From NCBI GenBank assembly GCA_002914845.1, contig JXTC01000066.1, positions 1,015,649-1,079,648 on the forward strand: DNA of 64,000 nt. The letters are read 5' to 3'. The stretch is from Trema orientale. Lineage: Eukaryota; Streptophyta; Magnoliopsida; Rosales; Cannabaceae. The position numbers were made by a program, and so were the translations under genes. Of the stretch, positions 1-12,267 are shown piece after piece (positions within the stretch are counted from its first letter, which is position 1; every line of letters starts with the position of its first letter). The notes beneath the pieces are model-generated. The model was not told the DNA's origin. It did not search any database and was given only the letters and a program-made list of their open reading frames with translations.

Positions 1-1269
1 GCACCACAATGCCACCCCCTGCATCCCGAGTCAATAATTGACGGCCGAGATCTACTTTTTGACGATCCAAGGGTCCAAATTCAGCCTGCCTTAGGTTTGC
101 ACGAGCCACCACTTTAAAACCCTATCTTTGGGGGTTTATAGAGGCATGTTGAGAAAGAGAGAAAGAGAGACAGAGGTAGCTATAGAAGGAGAGGAAGAAG
201 AAAAAAAAGAAGATGATGATTACAAGCTCCAAGCCTCCATTTCTTGATTTTCTCCCCAATGTTAACACCATAGTTTGTTCTTAGCTTCTTTTCCTTATTT
301 TCTTGTGAGTTTTGCGTTGTATTTTTCATATTTAGAGAGTGATATTGTTGAGTGCAAATCTTTGAGGGAGGATTCAAGAGAGAAAAAATCAAGTTTGGAG
401 GAGGAGATTGACAATCTCCATAAACATCTTCAAGCTCTTCAAAAAGGGAGAATTCTAAAATTCTTTTCTCTTTGATATTTGTATTTCTTAATTCTATTGT
501 ATTGAAATATTATTATTTTTCAATTTATATTATGAACAAAATATCCCTTTTCTAGTTTTACTATATGAACCAACCTAGTAACTTGTGTTTGTTTATTTCT
601 CTCCTCTTTTATTAATCAAATCTATTGTTGAGTTATTTGTTTTGCCTTGTGCTTATTGCTTCTATTTAATTGATCACTAAATAGATTATTGAGTAAAACC
701 TTTATGAACTTGGGAAGGGGAATTTAGGTTTGGACATAGGTAGAACAACATAAGATTACCTAGTTTGGAGTAAATTTGTATAGGATAGGAATATACCTAT
801 GCGACTTGTGCAACCTTTGTGTGAGAAAAACTAAACTTAATGAATCTAGTCAATTTATATTAGGAGTAACATATTAGCTTATCTGGATATTTTCATTTAT
901 GTCTTGAAAAAGAGTTTGTAAATACATTCGAATTCTCGGTTGATAACTTTAGTGGTCTAATTAGTGTAAGAAGGGAATCAGGATATTGTGTGTTTAAAGA
1001 ATGGTTGGAAAATTAGTAAATCTAGATATTTTTTTGATTGTTTATCTTTTATTCATTTGCATGCTAGTTTAGTTCCCTTGGTTTTATTTCTTCAAAATCT
1101 ATATATTGTTTGTTTGGTTAAATTTAGGATTGACTAATTTTAATATTTAACATTGAATTAGAAATCAATCCTCGTAGGTTCGACGCTCTACTTCCATATC
1201 TATATTACTTGTGACCGTGTGCACTTGCAAGGGAGTGTGTGATTTTATAGTTGCATATTCTAACCAACA
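1..1269 (+). repeat. 5' LTR of element A (truncated by window start)
   Basis: Matches 4265-5531 along its whole length with scattered substitutions and small indels. It ends in CA just before the primer-binding site. The first ~360 bases of the LTR lie outside the window. Confidence 0.8.
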
Positions 1270-1276
1270 ACGACAT

Positions 1277-1294
1277 ATGCGCCGTTACCAGAGA
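1277..1294 (+). other. Degenerate primer-binding site, tRNA-Asp type
   Basis: ATGCGCCGTTACCAGAGA lies a few bases after the LTR end. It differs at a few positions from the complement of the plant tRNA-Asp 3' end (TGGCGCCGTTGCCGGGGA), the primer used by Athila elements. Confidence 0.6.
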
Positions 1295-1397
1295 TTGAAA
1301 TACTAATTCTTATTAATACTAATACTAATCAATTCTAGCTTTAATTCAAACTTTTCATTTATTTATTTATTTATTTATTTTTCTTAGGTATTTTTCG

Positions 1398-2198
1398 ATG
1401 GCATACTACGGTTATTATGGAGGTGGAGACATGATAGATACCGATAGATTATGGCACGAATCTTTCATGGCTTTGAGCACTCAATTGAGCGAAGTGAGCA
1501 AAAAATTAGAAATCACGGAGTTGACGGCTCAAGTGAGTGAATTGACCAAGAGAATTGATGCCTTTTGTGCACAAGCTTCCCAAAGAACAGTTATGAATTG
1601 CCAATTATGTGGACAAAGCTACCCAAGGGAAGGATGCCCATACAACTTGCAACCGGTACCCTTTGTTGCTAATGGCTATAAGCAACAAAGTTACCTGCAC
1701 TTAAACTTCTACAATCCGAGTTGGGAGGCACACCATGATTACTCTTGGTGCATCAATCAAGGCCCATCACTGAATTTCCACAATGAGCCTATGTTCACAT
1801 CGGAGTTCCCTCATCAAACACCTATACAAGAAGAGAAACCATCATTGGAGGAGGTGCTTGAGTATTATATACGAAGAATAGATGCATACCTCCTAAAGTA
1901 AGAGGAAAAGCCATCCATAGAAGACTTAATGATGCAACAATTGCAAAGAATGGATATTTTTCTCCAAGAACAAGATGCCTCAATCTGAAATCTTCAATAC
2001 CAAGTAGGTCATCTTGATACAATCATCAACCATCCCAAATGCACCTTTCATAGCAACACTGTCCTGACTCCGAAGGAGAAATTTTGCACCACTATAACTT
2101 ATAGTGGTTTATATAAAGATGAGTCAATTTTTGAGCTTCAAGAAGCAGAGGAAGATGGGATAAATACCACTATGCAAAGTGATATGGAGCTCATATGA
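1398..2198 (+). pseudogene. gag C-terminal remnant of element A
   Basis: One reading frame runs from an ATG at 1398 to 2198, with in-frame stops at 1899 (TAA), 1986 (TGA) and 2196 (TGA). The first 167 codons hold a partial zinc-knuckle-like stretch (CQLCGQ..YPREGCPY) followed by NPSWEAHHDYSW, as found downstream of the knuckle in Athila-type gag. Past the first stop the frame continues into a stretch with DASI.NLQYQVGHLDTI, similar to the conserved LE.QVGQLA segment of that lineage. The gag N-terminal capsid part is absent, since this frame starts only about 100 bases after the primer site. Not functional. The lineage call is from motif memory. Confidence 0.6.
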
Positions 2199-3903
2199 AC
2201 ATCAACACCACATCCTATGAAGAAAACCTAATCCCAAGGCTATCATTGATAAGAAAGTTTCGAATTGAAGATCTTGGAGAGGAATTTTCTTGTCCACAAC
2301 TGCTAAATCAATAATTTTCAACAGGTGGACCATTGGTAACTAATTCTCACTATTTCTTCTCTCCTAACTATGGATATGAAATATTGCATTCTAAAGATAG
2401 GAGCCTAAAAGATCACATCCTACTTTGGAATGGTCAATTGATGATATAAAGGGTAGACCTCATTTGGTCTCAACTTGTGGATGAGCCACAAGTAAAAAGG
2501 CAAGCCGAAGCCTTTAATTCAAGCGCTTCGTGGGAGGCAACCCAAGTATTTCTTTTCATATTGGTGTATTGAGCAATCCAAAGAGTTGGTGCCACTTCAA
2601 GGAGATCAAACTTCATGGCTATATGCCAACGAGAGGAGTATCCCTAAACTCATTCTTTTGTTCTTTAATTTTCTTATATTTTGCATGCAAAGTTTGGGGG
2701 AGGAAGTAAACCTTGTTGGATTGTGTTTGTGTTAGTTTGTTTATTGTTGTGTATTTATTTCTCTTATTGTATGATTGTGTGTTTGAATAGGTAGAGGTAT
2801 TTTGTGCTTTCTTTGGCAATTATCTAGTTCCAAAGATAAGAACCTTGAGTGAATTGGTACATTACTTTTTGAAAAATGCAAATATTAGCTTAGTCTTACG
2901 GATAATTCTTGTCTTAGTTCCATTTTGATTGTGAATGTCTATATTGAGGACAATGCCTTAATTTTTTATTTGTGTGTAAATCTAGAGAATATTTATGTGA
3001 CTATGACATTTTATTATCTCATAAGTGCTAGAATTTGCTAGATAATCTATCGAGGTGAAATCCTAGATAGCATTTCATCAAGGAAATGATTTAGGCAATC
3101 TTTGGACGGTTTGAGCATTTCAAGCTAACTATTGACACATTCTATCCCAAGTATACACATTTTGAGCCTTGTAAAACCTTTTCTTTTTCAACCACACATA
3201 CATTAGCCTAGTCTAAAATAATATCATTCAACCTTTATCTCTTGAGCATATTGATTGTTTTTATTTAATTATTTTGAGCTATGCTATATTATGGGAGGAT
3301 GGGTGGAGTGAAACTGCAAAAAAAAAAATGCTACGCACTTGTTCATGAAAGAAAGAAACAAGTTTGTGAGTATGTAACTAAAAAAAAGAAAAAAAAATAA
3401 AAACAAAAAAATGAAATAAATGTTGGGCTAAGAGTTTATGTAAGAAAAAGAAATTTTGATTTTCATAGTGTGTACTTAATGTGTGAAAGAATAGCTCTGC
3501 ACGAGTCTTAGAATTGATATGCTTAAGGGTGATTTGAGCTTCTTTACCTAAATTATCATACCTTCACCTAAGCCAACATTATTGAAAAGCAAACTTATGG
3601 AACTCGATTGTTACTTTTGAGATTTTGTGCTTAATGTATGTTTGCATAAACTTATCCGGATTTCACACAATGATAGGAGAAAAGTATACACACATACATA
3701 GAAAATCTAATTTGAAATAGGATGTGCTTTTGAGTTATTCTTAATACCTAATCAATATTTGCATTTTTCTTTAAGTTATGTTATTATGTGAGTATTGAGG
3801 AACCAATTGGAAATCATCAGTGTTGGCATAATACCTCTTGTATGTTTCTAGATATTTTTTTTTTTCTTTTGCTCGAGGACTAGCAAAATCTTAAGTTTGG
3901 AGG
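2199..3903 (+). other. Non-coding 3' interior and polypurine tract of element A
   Basis: No open frame of note. At 2521-2546 the motif AAGCGCTTCGTGGGAGGCAA followed by CCCAAG matches a block usually found after pol in Athila elements, so pol has been deleted between gag and here. Low-complexity A-rich DNA lies at 3317-3420. AAGTTTGGAGG ending at 3903 abuts the right LTR and serves as polypurine tract. Confidence 0.55.
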
Positions 3904-5531
3904 TGTATTAAGTCCATAAAATTAGAGTTATCTAGTACCAATTTGCCTTAAGTTTTACTATGTTATTGTTTATATTAAGTTGTTTTAAGCGCTTTTCTTG
4001 TTGTTTTGCTTGTTTGTGCACATAGGATAATAAAACAAGGGTGTTTGATGTGAATTGATGTAAATTTGTGCCTCACAAATGGGTCTTTCAAATCATCAAA
4101 AGTGAAGTTCAATCTGATACGGTCGTAACGCAACAAAAATGACGCAAATCAGAGCTCAAACGAAGAAATGGCGCACCCCAGAAGTTGAGGCGCCAAACCA
4201 GCAGAAAGTGGCGCTACACCACCAAAAGATGGTGCCACAGCACCAACTTTCCAGTAATTTTGGCGCCGCGGTGCCACCCCATGTATCCTGAGTCAATAAT
4301 TAACTGCCGAGATCTACTTTTTGACGATCCAAAGGTCCAAATTTAACCTGCCTTAGATTTGCACAAGTCACCTCTTTAAAACCTTATCTTTGGGGTTCAA
4401 AAAAACATATAGAGATAGAGAGAAAGAGAGATGGAGATAGCCACGGAAGAAGAGGAAGAAGGAGAAGAAGAAAGATGATGATTACAAGCTCCAAGCCTCT
4501 CTTTCTTGATTTCCTCCCCAACATTAACACCATAGTTTGTTCTTAGCTTCTTTTCTTTATTTTCTTATGAGTTTTACATTATATTTTCCATATTTGGAGA
4601 GTGATATTGTTGAGAACAAATCTTTGAAGAAGGATTTAAGAGAGCAAAAACCAAGTTTGGAGGAGAAGATTGACAACCTCTATAAACATCTTCAAGCTCT
4701 TCAAAAAGGGAGAATTCTAAAACTCTTTTCTCTTTGATATTTGTATTTCTTGATTCTATTATATTGAAATATTATTGTTCTCAATTTATATTATGAACTA
4801 AATATTCCTTGTCTAGTATTATTATATGAACCAACCTAGTAACTTGTGTTTGTTTATTTATCTCCTCTTTTATTAATCAAATCCATTGTTGAGTTATTTG
4901 TTTCGCCTTGTGCTTATTGCTTTTATTTAATTGATCATTAAATAGATTGTTAAGTAAAACCTCTCTGAACTTGGGAAGGAGAATTTAGGTTTGGACATAA
5001 GTAGAACAACATACGATTACCTAGTTTGGGATAAGTTTGTATAGGATAGAAATATATCTATGTGACTTGTGCAATCTTTGTGTGAGAAAAACTAAACTTA
5101 ATGAATCTAGTCAATTTATGTTAGGAGTAACATATTAGCTTGTCTAGATATTTTTACTTATGTTTTGAAAAAGAGTTTGTGAATACATTCGAATTCTCGG
5201 TTGATAACTCTAGTGGATTAATTACCGTAGGAGGGGAATTAGGATATTGTATGTTTAAAGAAGGGTTGGGAAATTAGTAAACCTAGACATTTTTCTGATT
5301 ATTTGTCTTTTATTCATTTTGCATGCTAGTTTACTTTTCTTGGTTTTATTTTTTTAAAATCTATATATTGTTTGTTTGGATAAAGTTAGGATTGACCAAT
5401 TTTAATACTTAGCATTAAATTAGAAATCAATCCTCGTGAGTTCAACACTCTACTTCCATATCTATATTACTTGTGACTGTGTGCACTTACAGGGGACTGT
5501 GTGATTTTATAGTCGCATATTCTAACCAACA
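3904..5531 (+). repeat. 3' LTR of element A
   Basis: Complete 1,628-base LTR beginning TGTATTAAG and ending CCAACA. It is the direct repeat of 1-1269. A 66-codon open stretch at 4537-4737 has an open counterpart at 275-475. Confidence 0.8.
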
Positions 5532-5589
5532 ATCACTCACTTGTGAAATACGAACTTCTCAACGAAGCTATAAATCTACAAACAAACCT

Positions 5590-5680
5590 CTTCACTGAAT
5601 TCTTAGCACCCAAAATAGTTAGGTTAGATGTATAATTTGTCCAGACCCAAAACTGGACCGTTGGCATGCAACACGAGACA
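5590..5680 (-). repeat. Fragment of an older LARD-family LTR
   Basis: This stretch (GTTAGGTTAGATGTATAATT and its surroundings) resembles an internal part of the LARD LTRs near 7075, 13670 and 34245. It directly abuts the start of element B, and the resemblance seems to resume at 14911, which suggests that element B inserted into an older LTR of its own family. Confidence 0.4.
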
Positions 5681-8274
5681 TGTCACAGCCAGAAATCCAA
5701 AGCAGTGATTTTTAGTAATTTTAAGTGAAAATATAATAAAATATTAATTTTACGAAATTCTGGAGAAATCGAGTATCAGATAATTTTGTTTTGGTCCTCA
5801 CATCATTACAAATTCCAGAACTATTAAAACTCTTAGAAGTTTTAATTACTTAATTGAGAAAAATTACCCATTAAAGTTTAAGAAAGCTTGTAATTAATTC
5901 GTTTGGAAACTTATAAATAATTCATAGATTTTGGTAAAATGAGTTCAATTAAAAACGTTAATCCAAAGTCTAAAATAATTTATCAAAATCGTTTGTAGTT
6001 TCAAGTTCTCAAATTAACTACAAAGCCATTCTCATACATCCACTTAGTAAATTTACTAATCTTAGCTAAATAATTAAGTAAGGAAAAAAAAACAACAGAG
6101 TATGAACACCTACCAGGGATTAAGAGTAGAACTGTAAGTACAAGCTACGTAGCTTGTCTGACCACCGGGATTACTACCTCAATTAGAAAAACACCTGAAA
6201 GTAGGAGAAGTAACAGGGTGAGCATTTATATGCTCAGTAGTAATTCAATTACTTTTTTGAATGGATGCAACTTTTACTAAACCTGCATAGTTAATACCTT
6301 TTCAAAAATCTATTTATAAACCAAGTTTATAAAATATTGATATCCCGAATAATCTCATATTCAAAACCAAAACTAAATCTATATAATTGTACATAATATA
6401 AACCGATCAAGTATATGAATGAGCTCTCATCCTCCCATCACGCCCCTAAAATATATCTGTAGCAGAGGTACCCAGTATCCTGATACGACCCACAGGTGTG
6501 TCAGCCAAAACCTGCTCAGGGGCCTGGGTCTCTTACCTAGCACTACAACAACTCGCCAGTGATCTAAACTACCGTGCTGCAATAATGGAACTCAAATGTG
6601 TGATCCTATAGTATGTACAGTATGTAACCATTCCCAATAACTATGCATCTAAGAATCAAATCATACTTTTAAATTCAACTTAGAATTATTCTGGGATTTA
6701 CTGTAACATGGGTAGCTCTCCGTTGTATTACCCCATAATCACAATTTAAAGAAAATATGTATGTGAAATCCATAGTCCAATCCCTATATAATCCAATGTA
6801 TTTCTATAACTTTATTATATCATCGCGTGAACAACGAGTTTTGATTAATCAATTATAATGTAATTATAAATCCAAAACAAGTATAAAACTAGGTAATTGA
6901 ACCCTACATCAATATGATAGCTATACCAAGCTAAAGACGCTCGAAGAAACTCTTGTTGGTCATTTGGGTGTTCAAACGGCCGTTTCGGGATCTCAATAAG
7001 TCCATTTGGAAAAGTCATCGGAGTCTCAGACGGAGAAACGGAGATCACCACTAAATTTAGAGCACCTAAAAATGCTAGATTAGACATATAATTTGTTAAA
7101 AGTGGATCCTAGTGTGGGACCGGCCTATAGCACGTAAAACAGTATAATTTACGAGCCACGAAATTTGTGCCATTTCGAAACTTGTTTCTCGACCTCAGTA
7201 AATCCAAATTTGAAATCATAATTTAATTTCGAGTTCCCGAGCCTTAAACGGGCTTTAAATCCGAGAACTACAAAAATATCTTTTTTTGGAATTAATTTGA
7301 AAAAAGTCCACTTTTTCCTAAGTATTTAGAAAAATGTCATCTTTGCTGATTATTTACAAAAATATCACATTTTGGAAATATTTCATGTAATATCATTATC
7401 ACATAATTATTTAAGAAAATGTCACTTTCGAAAATATTTGAAAAACTATCAACTTCACTGATTATTTGTAAAAAAAATGTCATTTTTACAATAATATTTC
7501 GGAAAGTAACAGTTTTCTAATCTCAGCCCAAGGTAGAAATTTAATGGTAACAGACTTAGTCCAATACTACAAAGTTTTGCAAAATATCACTTTTCGTTCT
7601 AAATTTGAAAAATACCACATTTTTCAATTCAAAAATTAATATGCTTTCGGATATCATTGTAACTTCTACCAATCGTAATTATTCATAATTTTTAATCCTC
7701 TTTCACATCATATAATTATCTTGGGTAAAATAATAACTTAACCAAAAAATTTTCAAAATATCACTTTTTGCAAACTTCAGTAAAATGGCCCAAATAGTGA
7801 AAATCTTACCGATGGCAAGTTAACGGCCAAGATTAGTCGGAAAATGATGGCGACGATAAGACGAGACCAACTATACCCTCTGTCTCGCAACCTCACAGTG
7901 GCTGGAAACTTCAAAGTGGCCGATCTCTGTTTTCCGATAATAAAATCCAGCAGGACTTGGTGGTGTGGCTTCATCAGAGGTTGGGGAAAAGCACGGTCAG
8001 GCACGTCAGCAGCAAGGCATGGTAGTGGCTTGGCAGCAAAGCGAAACAATGGTTGCGTTTTTTTTTTTTTGAAATTTTAGAGAGAGAGAGAGAGAGAGGA
8101 CTTTGCATGGAGAAGATGAAGTGTTAGGGGCCTTTTATGCAAATTTTAAAAAACTATAGCAAATATTAAAATATTCAAGATATTATATTAAATTAGTCCG
8201 AAAATTCTAAATTACTAAACTGTCACTCACTTTTAAAATGACTCTTCTAACCCTTATTATAACCGAATTTTACA
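5681..8274 (-). repeat. Left (3') LTR of element B
   Basis: Aligns with 12268-14910 from the first to the last base, with many substitutions and short indels, so the insertion is not recent. It includes a GC-rich block at 7800-8050 and a GA microsatellite near its end. Open stretches here, such as 7777-8049, are incidental. Confidence 0.75.
8080..8099 (+). repeat. (AG)n microsatellite
   Basis: About ten AG repeats within the left LTR of element B. The right LTR has only a shorter GA-rich run at the matching place (near 14725). Confidence 0.85.
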
Positions 8275-8291
8275 TCCTCCCTCCTTAAAGA
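8275..8291 (-). other. Polypurine tract of element B
   Basis: Read on the minus strand, TTTAAGGAGGGAGGA immediately precedes the LTR start TGTAAAAT. This is the expected position of the plus-strand primer. Confidence 0.65.
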
Positions 8292-11200
8292 AATTTCGTC
8301 CCGAAATTCGAATACAACACAAGGGGTATGAGAGAAAAATTAAGGAATAACAGTCAGAAGGATTATGAACAATTAAAGATAAAGTGTAGGAAGATCGAAT
8401 CAAACACTAGTCATACAAGGAGCGTGAAGCATACACCCTCCACTTGGTGTTAGAATCCCGTCAATATGCCGATACCACATAAGGCATGAGATAAACAGGT
8501 ACACAAAGTTATAAGGAATCATAAGATAACCCATCGATAGATACAAGAACATCGATACATGAAAATGAGAATGATGTCCTTAAGTCGGTACACAAAACAG
8601 GAGTAGTAATGATAATCAAGAGTCAATAATACAAGACTCTTATAACCTGAGTACTAATTATTAGGCTAAACTAGAGTAGCACGCCAAATGTCAAATACAA
8701 GTGATACTGTCTCCCTAATCATACCAGATCAATATTACACTGGGATAATCTCATTTGTCTGTATCTAGAACCCGGTCCTAAACAATCACTGAGTTCAAAG
8801 ACTCTAATAGGATCCCAAATAGAAATTAGTACTCTTGTGTTATACCACACAAGATAGACAAGTTCAAATGTTAGAAACCATAATAAGGATATAACGATAT
8901 AAGTCATTTACCGTTCCTTAGGACGAGTGAGAAGCAACCAAATATACAAAATACTTCTAGTCGAGAACATGACTAGAATCACTAAGAATAAAAATCTCCA
9001 ACATAGGAATACATAGCACACTATAGTCTACTCATATAAAATACAATTATCCACATAACAAGTATAGCCCAAAGGCTTCCCAAATCTTTTACCCAAAGTA
9101 ATACCATATGGTAATTATTCATACCATATTTATATCCAGAGACTTTATTATCCAATGTAGGATTATAATAATAATCCCAAATCATCAATTACCTCTAAAG
9201 TCTTTCTAAGCCTTTGGTATAAGGAGAATTTATATAGAAATGACTCAGTAACCAATATGTAAGTAAAACCAGTAATAATATTACAATACCCCAGAATAAG
9301 ATTTCAACAGAATAGGTCATCTCCGCCGCAACGCGTGTCTCCCATCAAACCTTATTTCATTTTAAAATCAAAAATAATTTTTAGAGATATTTTTGAAAAC
9401 ATGCAACACAAAATAAGGAGCATATAAGAATACTACACTAGTTCACAATATGGTCTTATCTTGGCCATACCAAATCTGAAATCCTAGTATTCTTTTTGAA
9501 AATATAATAGCAAGAGTTTAGCAACTCTGTATATAGACTCACGAGTGAATCGATCTCAGATATCATCAATTATTTTACTATAGTAATGCTTGGGTCTAAT
9601 TCAATTCAAGTAATGAGTTACAAATTGAACTTAATACTAACAACTCAATCGGAGTTTTAACTCTTAACAGATTATGACAGAGTATCCAATGATTCTTTTA
9701 AACAAAGTTAGACATGATTGTAGTTTTTTTTTTTAAATCTCAAAACTTTTCTAAAAGTTTTCAAATATTTCTATCCAATTTAAAAGCACATATTTTAACT
9801 AGCACTTCATATATGCAAACACATTTTCACAATTCTTTATTTATGAAAAATTCTAGGTAAGGTATGCTTTAGTGAGGTTATCTTTGCGTTCTACAAATTT
9901 AAAGTCGTCACATTCTAAAGATTTTATTAAAAATAATTTTGAAAGACACTTTTATGATATAGATTTAATAAAGCGTTTCAGAAAAATAGTAGAGTGTGTC
10001 ATAGTTAAACTTTTTGACATAGGCAGATGAGCAACATATACATATATATATATTTTCTTTTTAGATAAGCCTTACTCAACTCATAACATATTCAACCCAA
10101 AGAATTTTAGAAATTCAGTTTATATTTTTAAAGGAAATACCATATATTAATTTGCATGACTCAAATTTCTATCAAATACCAAATCAAGTATATTAATTTA
10201 TAGCTATAATTTCCATGAATTTTTCTTTTAAAGTTCTAATGAAAATGCCATGCATTACTATGTACCACCTATGTTCTTTCAAGACTCAGGTATTCAAAAC
10301 CAATTCATTTTTATTTGAAGCTCAAACGATACATCATCCCAAGTCTCCAATACTAGGAGTTCTCAACACTTAGAATACCAAATTAAATCAACTACATAAG
10401 TGCTCAATTGTCCAATCGAGACCACTAGAGTAAGGTCGACCTAACTTGACTTAACTAGTGAAAATTATTCATTACTCAAGGACTTAACAATCTAATACTT
10501 ACCAACATCATGTATGCATTAATAAAATAAGTCATTCATATAATTGTAAGCTTAGAAGCATACATATGTCTAATTAACAAGGTATATTAAACTATAGTAA
10601 TAGGGTTTCATAAAACTTCCAAACTAGGATTTAAATTCTATTATTCTTTTTTTTTTTCACAGAAGATTCTAAATCGAATTTCACTATCAAATTTTACTTA
10701 GTAAAATTCATGCAATCAAGATATTATATATATAACATCTCAAACACGCACATAAATTTTCCAAAAATTTATACTTATACCGCATTAAATCATACCAAAA
10801 GTGTTCTAAGAAATCAAACTTATTTCTTAAATTATTGCGTAAATTTTTCATAAATATTCCTTCTTTTATTCCAGGTTAACATGTAAATAAATATGTGAAC
10901 GTACATTTCAGCTTATAAATCAAGTACCAAGAATATCTACCACATTCAAGTCTAGAAAGATACTTAAAACTTTAAGTTTGTAAAAACTTTCTTGACATAA
11001 ATAATTCTCTAACTAGCACTATCAGATGTAGATTAGGATTAATTTAGTACCACAACTAAATTCTATAAACACCAGGGATCAAATTTTACAATAGTACAAT
11101 TTCACAAATTTCAGTTTTAAAATAGCCCGTAAGTTTTTAAAATTATACATCCATTAAAAAAGTAAATTACTTTTACCTAACCATTATTTAAATTTGAAAT

Positions 11201-12245
11201 ATCCATGACTTTCTTGAAAATAAAGGCATGTAATTTTTCAGATTTAACAGGCCTATTTTGTTTCAAACCATGCAAATCAAATTGGAGGTTTAAAAGTCAC
11301 TTAAACCATTTAAGAAAATTGTATATTTGATTAAATTACTAATAACAAAATAGTTTCTTATCCAAGGATTATAAAGCCGATATATTTAGAGAGAAAATAT
11401 AAGTCCGAATGAAAATCATATCTAGGTGCACAGATCTATTTTTTATTCAGTTAAAATTTTTTTAGTCCATTAATCGTGAAAATTTTCCAATTCCAAAAGC
11501 TTTATCTTAGAAAGACAAGTAAACTAGGCATGCAGCTATCAAGTAGGAAAAATAATTTATCACAAGTAAACAACTTACAAGGAAATGTAATCATAATTTA
11601 TTAATGTAGACAAAACTAAATAACTAAAGAATCTCAAATGAAATTGAATCATTTACTCCACCGATGCATAGTTAATGTCAAGTCAATCTTGGTGAATTTA
11701 GTACAATACTACATTTAAGCAAACTCAATATATCATACTAATTTATCAATCTGCAAATAATATGTCATGCAAGAGTATCATCAATTATACCACCAATTAT
11801 TCAAACCGAGTAATTAAAAGTATACTAAAATTAAGGGATTAATATCATAATCCCATACATACAAATAAAATCAACCCACGATAATCAAGATACAAGATAC
11901 CAAATTGCAATCTCAGAACATACGAGATTCATATAGCTTATCACTATAATGGACACAGGAGTACAATAATGAATGTCTATTTGAATCAGAGAAGTTAGAT
12001 AAAAATAAAATTCACTAGTCTCGTGTCAATTCTAACACCTCTGAGACTAGAATTTATGGATTATAACAATCTCAAGGATACTAGAGTTTCGCTCTAGAGA
12101 GATGAATGAAAGATTCAGGACGAAACAGAGTAAAGACAATACATTCAGTCAATCCTAAGTGATATACAAGGTATTTGCAAATACTTTCTAAAAGTCCTTT
12201 TTAAATAATAAAATATTATAGACAAGATCCCAGACAGATTTGAAG
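8292..12245 (-). other. Non-coding interior of element B
   Basis: About 4 kb of AT-rich DNA with no open frame beyond about 60 codons and no recognisable retroviral-type domain. It is related over its length to the interior of element D (35650-39605). Shared landmarks are the stretch around 9300-9350 (GTCTCCCATCAAACCTTATT), the CCCAAGTCTCCAATACTAGG block at 10340, and CTAGTCTCGTGTCAATTC near 12015. Conservation of a non-coding interior is typical of LARDs, which depend on proteins supplied in trans. Confidence 0.65.
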
Positions 12246-12263
12246 CCTGCAGCTCTGATACCA
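12246..12263 (-). other. Primer-binding site of element B, tRNA-iMet type
   Basis: The minus strand reads TGGTATCAGAGCTGCAGG a few bases from the right LTR. TGGTATCAGAGC is the complement of the plant initiator tRNA-Met 3' end. Confidence 0.75.
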
Positions 12264-12267
12264 TTTA

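Larger units (their letters stand above)
1..5531 (+). mobile_element. Athila-type LTR retrotransposon derivative without pol (element A)
   Basis: Two direct repeats (1-1269 and 3904-5531) bracket a 2.6 kb interior. The left LTR is cut by the window edge: base 1 matches about base 4265 of the right LTR, so roughly 360 bases lie outside. A degenerate primer-binding site resembling the tRNA-Asp type follows the left LTR, and a purine-rich tract precedes the right LTR, giving plus orientation. Inside is only a C-terminal gag remnant and then non-coding DNA. No protease, reverse transcriptase or integrase is seen. Athila-lineage assignment rests on the Asp-type PBS, the gag remnant and a conserved 3' motif near 2521. 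Confidence 0.75.

Noticed and set aside
7844..8080. 78-codon plus-strand frame ending in poly-F
   Set aside because: LTR sequence of element B read antisense, running into poly-T.
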